Source of the DNA: Polytrichum commune
Lineage: Eukaryota; Streptophyta; Polytrichopsida; Polytrichales; Polytrichaceae
Assembly (NCBI GenBank): GCA_950295325.1
Contig: OX485804.1
Location: 66,502,033 to 66,566,032, forward strand
Reading direction: 5' to 3'
Length of the DNA stretch: 64,000 nt
Shown here: positions 21,891 through 30,424 of the stretch, piece by piece
Position numbering within the stretch: the stretch's first letter is position 1
Layout: every line of letters begins with the position of its first letter
Made by a program: the position numbers and the translations under genes
Notes under the pieces: generated by a model
Database searches by the model: none
Told to the model about the DNA's origin: nothing
What the model saw: the letters and a program-made list of their open reading frames with translations, nothing else

Positions 21891-22117
21891 AATGCCATGT
21901 GAAATCTGTGTCATCTTGGCTTGCCACGTCCGCTCAACATGTTTACGACTACCCTATACGACTATATCATCCAGGTTCCCACGTCACGTCCCCAACGATT
22001 GTCTGTCCGTTACAAGTCGTCCGTAATAACACAAAAATTAATAGTCATTGTAGTCCTCAACGACTCAAATAACAATCATAAACAAAGTCGTTTTTTGTCG
22101 ATTTTGTTGTAGTGTAA

Positions 22118-22247
22118 GTAGTTAGTATCCATACCGAAGAATATGATATAACTTCGTTGGTAAAGAATGATACTCTCAGTATAAAGTTATAGCAACATGT
22201 AACTCCACATGGTAACCCGCACTAATTAGACAAAACATTGTAGATGA
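22118..22247. mobile_element. Right half of the MITE split by the CACTA element
   Basis: Inverse partner of 11067-11161 (see that entry). It abuts the AGGTAGATG-family copy that begins at 22241. Confidence 0.8.
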
Positions 22248-22578
22248 GTCTTAAATGGATACTTTTTCCAACTAGCCCATTTCTTGTAGGATATGAAACA
22301 CGTGATGATGCTTAGCAAGTCCAAATTGAGGACGTGGCCAATTTTTTCATAATCTTCAAAGCTCATATGAATCTCTTATTCATTATCAAATTGAAGATTC
22401 TCATGCTCATTAAATGGTCATATAGGTGCCCCTAATTATCTTGACTATTGAGCCTAAATAGTTAGCAAATATTAAACACTTCAATCAATCTATTTTAAAT
22501 AGATGTGATTTTGATATTTGTTTTTGGAATCACACCTAACCACATACCACTCGAAAATAGGTTTGTGATTAAGATAAG
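22241..22578 (-). mobile_element. AGGTAGATG-family MITE, reverse copy
   Basis: Reverse copy with GAGTCTTAAATGG, TAGGATATGAAACACG, GCTCATATGAATCTC, TGACTATTGAGCC, ACACCTAACCACATACCAC in that order. Both ends are worn, so no clear target duplication can be given. Confidence 0.65.
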
Positions 22579-22855
22579 TATAAGTGTTTATATCTCCGAT
22601 CACACAATTTGAGGGCAAAATAACATAGCGCACTTCAAATTTGAACTTGTACCTATACTTTAAAATCTATTACATGTCACAACTCATGATAGGTGCACTC
22701 ATCTTTAACCTACTTGGGAGTTATTTTCTCAACTTACTTGCTATGAACAACGATGCACATGTCCATTAAAATTCCCATGCAAGTGGCATCCTCTCCCGTT
22801 TATTCAAAATCATGGTTAATTGAATGGACGGCCAACGAACAAATTTGATAGGTTT

Positions 22856-23230
22856 TGTATGTGCTACCCCGGGCTAGATCACATCTTCATTCAACCGGGC
22901 CCTGCCCCTCCCACGCCTCCTGCACTGCCTGGTCTTCATGTCTGCACCTGCATGGGAACTCTTCCTCGTTGGGAACCAATGTGACAATACCCAGTTAAAA
23001 TTACAAATATTGAAGTTGACATCACTTTCATTATTCCCAAGCTAGTTGATGAAGTTCCTTCACATGCCAAAGGAGCTTAATGGCCTAAGTGACCGGGTAT
23101 TGTCACATTGGTTCCCAACGGGGAAGAGTTCCCGTGCAGATGCAGGCAGAATGACCGGGCAGTGAAGGAGGCGTGGAAGGGGCGGGACCCGGCTGAATGA
23201 AGATGTGATCTAGCCCGGGATGTATGTGCT
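22856..23230. mobile_element. Mutator-like foldback MITE (355 bp, 10-bp TSD)
   Basis: Arms of about 130 bp (22866-22998 and 23092-23220) are inverted copies with a few mismatches. The outer ends carry CCCGGGCTAGATCACATC and its complement; the inner ends carry GGGAACCAATGTGACAATAC and its complement. TGTATGTGCT flanks both sides (22856-22865 and 23221-23230). Very long arms plus a 9-10-bp duplication fit the Mutator superfamily. Coding capacity is nil. Confidence 0.88.
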
Positions 23231-23330
23231 CCCACATCAAAAAGAAAAGAAAACCATCATAACAACCATAAGCCTTTAGTTCACTTCCTATGTTTAGCAT
23301 CTAACGAGGACCTCCACCCAATGATCAGGG

Positions 23331-23550
23331 AGAGCCGGCAATTAGTTACAGATGAACCGGTTGAGTAGGAGAAATAACCAGTTGAAGTTCAAGATTGCAG
23401 GAGAATTACCGATCACTTTAAAGGAATTCATGGAATATACCTCAAATTAGTATAGAAAAACCAAAAGATGTCAACATGTAACCGGTTGGACTTGCAAACA
23501 CATGAATCTCAACCGATTATGCCCAAAAATCTCCCCCGATCATCAGTGCC
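23331..23550 (+). repeat. Dispersed repeat family B, copy
   Basis: Same ordered phrases as 1575-1800 (GTTACAGATGAACCGGTTGA, GTTGAAGTTCAAGA, GATTATGCCCAAAAATCTCC). Confidence 0.65.
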
Positions 23551-23989
23551 TCCACCGTCTTACCTTCATGGGAAGAAACTTAGAAAATAGGCAAGGGAAA
23601 AACTGACGCCAGTGTGAATAGTGAACAATCCCAACATGAATACTGTACTACTGTAGTATGAACATTGTGATATACACAACTTTATTCCTTAATTACAGGA
23701 GAGGCATTTGTTGGGGTGCTTTGACTGGATTCCATCGAAGTCAACCGTTGACTGATGGCATTTGCAGCCTGCCTCAGAAGCAGAACAGAAAGAATCTGAA
23801 TTATTTGCTAGGGGTACAATTTGGAATTTCCCCTCGAAATCATACAATTTTATGCCACTTACCCTGAAAGCTGTGTTAACGAATCGTGGCATGTAATAAG
23901 TTACAAGGTGAAACGCTCTCTCGAATTCTCCGGTTTTAATTCGGGCTCGAGCAACATCCGGAAGGTGCACGGTGCCCAATTAGAAATGT

Positions 23990-24507
23990 AACAATAATAT
24001 GGACACCTATATTTGATTGAGTGGTATGTGGTTAGGAGTGGATCTAAGAACGGACATCAAAACGGCATGTCTTTCAAAGGGATTGGATTGCATGTTCATA
24101 ATATGTTAACTATTATAGGTTTGATTGTCACAACATTATTCAGATCCATAACGATGTTATGTGGGACTGACAGTGTTTTGCAGAATATTCCTCACATTCA
24201 GATTGAATACAGGGAATATTCCGCATAATAATGTCAGTCCCACAAAACATTGTTATGGATCTGAATAATGTTGTGGTTAACATGATTTTTTGTTTTTTTT
24301 TGTTTATTTATTATTTTTTGGGGGTGGGGGGGTGCTAGAACCTAGATGACCACGAGAATCTGAGCTTTAGAAATTATGAGGTAGGTGGTTGTGGGCACAA
24401 TTTGGATTTGCTAATCATCTTGCAGTAATTGTATGTTTCACGTCCTATGAGAGGTGGGTGCAGAGAGACAAATATCCAGATAATATACGTCTACCATGAT
24501 GACTTAT
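23990..24507 (+). mobile_element. AGGTAGATG-family copy interrupted by a MITE
   Basis: Left part 23990-24128 (GAGTGGTATGTGGTTAGGAG...) and right part from about 24276 (TTAACATGATT..., ending TACGTCTACC) read as one family copy once the MITE is removed. The right part also contains a T-rich and G-rich run at 24285-24335. Confidence 0.7.
24129..24275. mobile_element. Palindromic MITE (147 bp)
   Basis: CACAACATTATTCAGATCC and GGATCTGAATAATGTTGTG are perfect inverted ends; the arms continue through CATAAC.ATGTT and GTGGGACTGACA/TGTCAGTCCCAC. A related copy lies at 45492-45632. No coding capacity. Confidence 0.85.
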
Positions 24508-25225
24508 TTTCAATTTGTACTCAAATGTAACCACGTGTGAATGCATGGTGGGTTCAAAATAGTACTCCATGTTGATGTACTTTTAGTTCCATAAGCTTTT
24601 TGGCTTTCTAGAATTTGGAATCAATTTTAATTCATTAGGGAAACAATTGGGGTCTACCACAATGAGAAATCCATGACATTCCAACACCGTCAAAACCCAC
24701 ATTGGATGCTCTCAAGCATGCCTTTTTAGCTAAAGAATGGAGCTCTTTCCACCTCAAGGAAAACTAGACTATCTTCACTTAAAGGACTTCTCAATTATGT
24801 ATGTGACTCGTACTTGAAGCAACCAATGATACCACCACAATGAAAAATTATTGTTGCTTGCGACACCTCAAATTGTAGACTTGCCATTGAAGATGGCCGG
24901 GTAGCTAAATATGCCAATCCCTAGAGATAACAAATGCCGCTTTGACCCTTATAATAAAGTGGACAATGAGACGCAATTTGTGCTAGAGTGTTCCATGTAC
25001 AACTTCATTAGAGATAGGTTTCCTTCCCTATTTCAACATGTACTAAGGTATGTGGGTGTTGTTCGGTTTGTTTTTCATGTTCTCTAGCTTTTACCAATTT
25101 GTGTTGCATGACCAAATCTACTATGACGCATCAACACAACTTGAATTGAAAATCGGACCTCCCCTCATTGTGTTATAGTTATTGCCAAGTGCATGTTTCT
25201 TGATCCCTTAATTAGGCACGAAATT

Positions 25226-25302
25226 TTCATATCAGTACAATCAAAGTTATAGCAACATGTACCTCCAAATGGTAAATTGCAATAATAGGTGTGGAAGGTG
25301 TA
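25226..25302. mobile_element. MITE half, related to 53890-54108
   Basis: AGTTATAGCAACATGTACCTCCAAATGG... and AATAGGTGTGGAAGGTGTA match the right half of the complete element at 53890-54108 and end exactly where the next AGGTAGATG-family copy begins, suggesting that copy inserted into this MITE. Confidence 0.6.
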
Positions 25303-25679
25303 AGATAAACAACCCCTATTTGGTTACTTTTCCTAATCAAACACTTGCATTTGAGTGGTACGTGTTTAGGTGTGGCTCCAAGAATCGAGACCAAAAAAAA
25401 AATGTGCTTAAAAGAAATTAGACTACGTGCTCGAAGTTTGATGATCATTCTAGGCTTGATAGTCAACAGAATTGGAGGGGACCTACAGAACCATTTAATG
25501 AGCATGAGAATCTTCACTTCCATAATGAACAAGCTACTCATATGACCTCCAAAACATTAAGAAGGAAAGTAACTACTATCTCAGTTTGGATTTGCTAACC
25601 ATCTTGTACTAAATGCAGATTTCAAATGCTAGGAGAAGCAGACTAGTCAGAAAAAGAGCTACTTAAGACCCATCTACCT
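25303..25679 (+). mobile_element. AGGTAGATG-family MITE (about 377 bp)
   Basis: Full-length copy with the family core and a right end CATCTACCT followed by TA. The left end is mutated (AGATAAACAACCCC). TA flanks both sides (25301-25302 and 25680-25681). Confidence 0.8.
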
Positions 25680-25681
25680 TA

Positions 25682-27181
25682 ACTTAATGAGTGATCATAG
25701 CAATGAGCCATTAACTTTGAATCGTAAATTACGAAAACAACATAACATTAGTCAGCAACATGGAAAACTTTCATGCCTAACTGCCAGTCCAACATAACAC
25801 TCTCGCATTCTCCATGTAAAAAGCTGTAGATTCTCAAAGAAAAGAAAAAATAACGCCAATATTAGGTACCGGCATGAATGCGAGCCCGTTAGCCCTGTAT
25901 TGATCACGTTATCCCGTGATGCAATATAGGGTTTTATGCCTCCTTTGGGAGGTGGGCTCTATTAGCGTACCATATTAGTTATTTTAGTTAGGGTGGGGGG
26001 ACAGGGGTTTGTTTGTTTTCCAATTTCCTTTTGTTTAGGACAAGGTATGTGAGGTATTTAATGACATTTTCGTGGATTTTCTTCATGAGGATTTTTATGC
26101 TGTTCTTTGGGATTTTTAGTTTGGTGTAGATTCTCAACATATAATCACCCGACCCCATGGCCCACCAAACATAGGGTAGCTGTGGACTTAATAGTAATTG
26201 GAAAATTGTCGACCTCTGGCCCAACAACATGATAACGCTTTTCTTCAAAATTGAAATCCAAAGCCGGACAGGCAATTCCATAAGAGGTTGGAAACGCATT
26301 AAGTACTTTACTTTTAGCTTATTAGTTGCCAGCTTTTTGACAAGAGACACAACAGGTAAGCCAGAATTCAACGTCAAGATCAGTCTGGCAGCATGCACTG
26401 CACAGTTGTTTGGTTCGGGCAGTTGGTGGAAATTTCGACAACACGACGCAATATGTAATAAAAAATATAATATAATGAATCATTGTGTTTATGATATGTA
26501 CGTGCTAGTACACCGTTTACGGTATTTATTTTCACTTGCTATTCGGAGTTATGTTGTGCTATAATATTTTACTATGGATCTCATTTTTACCACCAGCAAA
26601 GGCCGAGTTGGTTGTTTGGACACAATAGAACATTCACATCTTTACTTGGTAAAAATTTACACTAATAATAAAATGTTGTAACAATGCGTAACTTTGAATA
26701 GTAAGTGACACGAAATACCATACATGGTGTATTACACTATTGTGAGAGTAATGGTTCCACCCTAATTGTTCACCCACAATTATTGAGTTAGCAACTCACT
26801 CTTGAAGTGAATTTCACTGGCAAGTGATCGTTGATGTAAAGCGGTCTCTAAAATGAGCCAAGCGTTGGTCTTGGTTGGACAACCAACCAGAATTGGCCAC
26901 ATGTGCAAGATAATACTAGGGCAAAGCACTCTTGCGACTAGCTGCTTGTAAATTACTTTCATAACCAAATTGTGTCTTGGGAGGACTCATGTGAAATCCA
27001 TATTGATTGATTCAAATTTTGAATTAGGCACCTCAAGTGGTTGCAATAACCCACAATCATGAATGCTTGGCATTGTAATCATCGCTCAACATATACGCGA
27101 ATATCTCTCTTCATGCCTGACCAATAAATAAAAATGATGTCTAATAGCCACATATGTCTTTTGAAAACCTGGATGACCTGC
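25682..27181. other. Intergenic DNA with an unassigned ORF
   Basis: A 136-codon minus frame (25988-26398) is open but resembles nothing I recognise; an overlapping frame also stays open for about 50 codons (about 26150-26300). It may be a pseudogene exon. No transposon boundary found in the rest. Confidence 0.4.
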
Positions 27182-27183
27182 TA

Positions 27184-27628
27184 AGGTAGAAACACCCAAA
27201 CTAGTGAACTACCCTCTACCCGTGCAATAGACATCTGTCAAAATAGTGAAGTGTCATTTCTGAAACCAATAATTGCGAGGCTAGCATCTTCAAATGTGTG
27301 TACAATCAGTTTAGCCAAATTTAATCATGTTTGACTACCATCAATCACAATATAATGTACTTATGAGTTAACCGGTTTAGGTGATGTTTTGTGTTGAAAT
27401 GAGCATTACGGTGTTTGGTGTAAAGAGAATCTAGTGAACAAGTAAGGGGGTTTGACAAACTTTTCACTTTGAAAAATTGTAGAATTTTTTTTACAAGGAA
27501 TAAAAATATGAAACAACTTGCATTCTTCATGAATCCTTCTCTTTTATCTTGAAATTTTTTCTCATGATTTTAAAACCATATCTTCAATGCGAATCACCTT
27601 ATTTTCACGGTTGATGGTATTTCTACCT
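27184..27628. mobile_element. AGGTAGAAATACC-family MITE, copy 1 (445 bp, TSD TA)
   Basis: Ends AGGTAGAAACACC and GGTATTTCTACCT are inverted repeats, with TA on each side (27182-27183, 27629-27630). The body shares order and wording with copy 2 at 27697-28118: CTCTACCCGTGCAATAGAC, GAATCTAGTGAAC, CATTCTTCATGAATCCTTCT, CACCTTATTTTCACGG. Confidence 0.85.
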
Positions 27629-27673
27629 TATCGGAATATCATGAAGATCATGCATAACATCGAGTCCTTAGTA

Positions 27674-28187
27674 CAATCTGCCCTCTATTCAAGGTAAGGT
27701 AGAAATACCATAACCCATTAACCACCCTCTAGCCATGCACTAGACCGCCGTCATAATGGTGAAGTGCCATTTCTAAAACCAATCATGGCTCGGCGGCAAC
27801 TTCAATGCGTATACATTTCGTGCAGCCAATGGGAGTCAAGTGTTAATGTACTCATGGGGTAACCGATTTAAGCGATGTTCTGTATGGAAATGTAGATTAC
27901 CGTGTTCGGTGTAGGAAGAATCTAGTGAACGAGTAGGGGGTTGGACAACTTTCCACTTTGAAAAATTGTAGCATTTTTTGTATAGGGCAAAAAAAAAATG
28001 AAACAACTTACATTCTTCATGAATCCTTCTCGTCTATGTTGGAAAATTATCTCATGATTGTCAGACCAGATGTTCAATGCAAATCACCTTATTTTCACGG
28101 GTTATGGTATTTCTACCTTATATAGATATTTACGTGACAACAAAAATGTGAACACTTGTAGGGGTAACACTTATAGAGGGCAGACTG
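27674..28187. mobile_element. Pogo-like (Tc1/mariner) MITE carrying a nested element
   Basis: Ends CAATCTGCCCTCTAT and ATAGAGGGCAGACTG are inverted, flanked by TA. A CAGTCnnnCCTCTATAA-type terminus with TA duplication is that of plant pogo-like elements. The interior is almost wholly the later AGGTAGAAATACC-family insertion at 27697-28118. Related to the element at 43507-43993. Confidence 0.78.
27697..28118. mobile_element. AGGTAGAAATACC-family MITE, copy 2 (422 bp, TSD TA)
   Basis: Perfect 20-bp inverted ends AGGTAGAAATACCATAACCC and GGGTTATGGTATTTCTACCT, with TA on each side (27695-27696, 28119-28120). It is inserted in the pogo-like MITE above. A diverged third copy appears near 48260-48456. 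Confidence 0.92.
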
Positions 28188-28229
28188 TAGACAAAAGTCA
28201 ATAGCTGCAAAGTAGTCAGCCGCAACGGG

Positions 28230-28707
28230 CAGCTTTTTCGAGGCAAGGAGGGGCTAACTTAATTTTCCTCCAGCTGCTGTCGGCATACTGCCCGAGCTTC
28301 CCTGCCCGGAGGAAGAAAAATAAAAATTCCTGCCCTACCCTGCCCTGCCCTGCCCTGGGCAGGTTGCGTGATATTGCGTTGCCATCTCTTTCTTGTCTCC
28401 TTGGCTTTCCTTCGCATTGCTTTTCTGGCTATGGCGTCTCCATCTCCGTCACGCTTCCAGCTGCCCCTCACCCATTGTCCCAGGGCCTCTTTCACACTTC
28501 CAGTCCCAAATCCCAACGCAAACAAGCCAAAAATCGACTCACCAGGCTCCAAGATGACTGAATGTGGTTGGAAATTGAAGGTTTAGGCTGGGTGTGGGAA
28601 GAAGGAGCCCGGGTCTGTAGAAGCTTCGAGCATTGGGAATCTTGGTGCGAGGGTCTATTGCAATCTGATGAGGAAATTGGGTTGGATATCTGTGTTGGGA
28701 TGATGAG
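28230..28707 (+). promoter_or_regulatory. Candidate promoter / 5' exon of the TBC gene
   Basis: A locally GC-rich block, with a CCCTG repeat at about 28333-28356, precedes CT-rich sequence and ends at a good donor (GAG|GTAAGC at 28707/28708). A short frame with ATG near 28431 encodes Ser/Pro-rich residues and stops at 28584. Placement about 1.7 kb ahead of the first sure TBC exon suggests a leader exon, but no splice link can be shown from sequence. Confidence 0.35.
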
Positions 28708-29074
28708 GTAAGCAGGTGCCAGGAATTGATGGCAAAAGAATCAATGGAGCTGAGAAAAGATGGTGGTGATGGGGGTGAGAGGCTACGAAGCAACGATTTG
28801 AAGAGTTTTGGGATTTTGAGGTTGGTACTGGTTTAGCAAGCGAGGATGCCGAATCTTCCTTCTTCAATGACGGGTACCGTAATTCGAGTCCAACTTAACC
28901 TTTAATCACCTTGGAAATCAAGTTTTTGCAATTAAGTTTCTGCAACGTGGGGATATCTCCGTTGTTGATGAGACGAGAAATGAAGATGTGAGGTGATGTG
29001 TTGTATGAGTGCTCATCAACATCCACATTGCAACGATGCCCAGTTGTGTGCATCGGAACAGAGGAAAACAGTGT

Positions 29075-29830
29075 TATGGTGTATGATGTGATGGATTTGA
29101 GATTTTCGTGGCTTCCACCTTGGCACTGTCGGTGATGGCTTTCAGTCTTGCCCGAGGACGTTTATTTGTGGATTTTTTGGTGCCATTCTTCTTTTATGCT
29201 TGGCATTTTGAGCAATTCTCACTCCTCGTTGGCTTTCACAATCCAGTGTTCCATTCCTTTCCTTGTTTGCAATTGAAGTAGTTAACATAGCAGAAAATAG
29301 TACTTGGTGCATACAGTAGCATGTGAGTGTCGATTTCGATATTTGGTGAAATCCAGATTTCTGCTGCACCACAATTTATTATGGGTGCCATGGAAGGATT
29401 TGAGGTTTTGCCTGAGGATTATTTCTCGATTTTGGTGATTTTAAAAAAAATAAATTATGCTTGACATTGTGAGCAATTCTCACTCCTTGTTGGCTTTTGG
29501 AATTCGGTGTTCCATACCTTTCTTTTTGGCAATTGAAGTCAACAAAGCAGGAAAAATGCATTTGGTGCATAGAGTAGAGAGTGCCAATTCTGAACTTTTT
29601 ATGATATATGATGCCTAATGTAATGATTTGATATTTTGTTGCCTTCCACACCCTGGCACTGTTACTCTCACTCTTGCCTGAGGGTTATTTCTTGATTTCG
29701 TGCGTCATTCTTCTTTCTTATCCTTGACATTGTGAGCAATTCGTTAGCTTTGGGAATGCAGTGTTACCATACCTTATTTTTTGTGCAATTGAGGTAGTTG
29801 ACAAAGCAGAAACAGCGTGATTTCTTGAAT
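29075..29830 (+). repeat. Three diverged tandem copies, about 265-bp unit
   Basis: Each copy carries in order TTGCC(C/T)GAGG, TGACATT-type GAGCAATTC, a TTGGCTTT/TTAGCTTT phrase, GTGTTCCAT or GTGTTACCAT, GCAATTGA and a CAAAGCAG-like phrase. GCCYGAGG anchors are at about 29149, 29410 and 29678. The copies are strongly diverged, so the duplication is old. It lies upstream of the first sure TBC exon, possibly in a leader intron. Minus-strand frames here are chance. Confidence 0.75.
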
Positions 29831-30424
29831 AAAATAATCCTTGGCTTTTGCTTTCCTACTTCAGGTCTGATCTTCTCTTTCCCGGTTTCTTGGTGTCAAA
29901 TGGAATTGAGTTCTTAGTACACATCATATAGAGCAACGTTCTTTGAGTCTTCCCATTACCCCTGGAGATCAGGAATAGAAACTCATCAAGACAAAGGATT
30001 TGTCCACAGTTGGGAAGAGATGACTATTTTCGCATGTGTGATTTGTTTTCTATTTCATTCCAATTTTTTACTGCTTCCTTGTAATTCCTTTACATTGCTC
30101 ACACATGTGAGGATTTGAGATTTGAGATTTGAGATTTATGATGTATTGGTTACCTTTATTTGAGTATTGTTTGAATATAACATTACTAAGCCTCATGCTC
30201 CATCACTCATTCTAATTAAATGAGATGCCATGTTCCATGGAGCACTAAGACTGAAACCGTCCTGTTTTGAGAATCACATCATGTTTATTGCTGGCCCTTG
30301 GCCGAATTATTCTCATGCCTAGGATAAGTGCAGGTGGAGCTTAGCAATGTGATGAACCTTGATACTTACAAGGATATGGTTAATAAAGCAGTTTTACTCA
30401 TTTATTTATTTATTTATTTAGCAG

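Larger units (their letters stand above)
11162..22114 (+). mobile_element. Non-autonomous CACTA (En/Spm) element, interrupted by an LTR retrotransposon
   Basis: Left end CACTACAACAAA and right end TTTGTTGTAGTG are perfect 12-bp inverted repeats of the plant CACTA type, and the TAA on each side (11159-11161 and 22115-22117) is the expected 3-bp duplication. Without the retrotransposon (7032 bp) and its 5-bp duplication, the element is 3916 bp. It carries a basic low-complexity frame, a decayed FCP1/NIF phosphatase-like segment and a plant-transposon-associated domain, but I find no TNP2-type transposase. It must have moved in trans. The 3' subterminal zone holds a 43-bp tandem array. Confidence 0.92.

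Noticed and set aside
27184..28118. Simple segmental tandem duplication
   Set aside because: Each copy has its own inverted ends and TA flanks, and the second sits inside another MITE, so two transposition events explain it better.
30352..30424. ATG at 30352 as the TBC start codon
   Set aside because: It would encode a run of Leu/Ile/Tyr from an ATTT microsatellite that looks like the pyrimidine tract of a splice acceptor (TTTAGCAG); an upstream exon is more likely, though I cannot place it.
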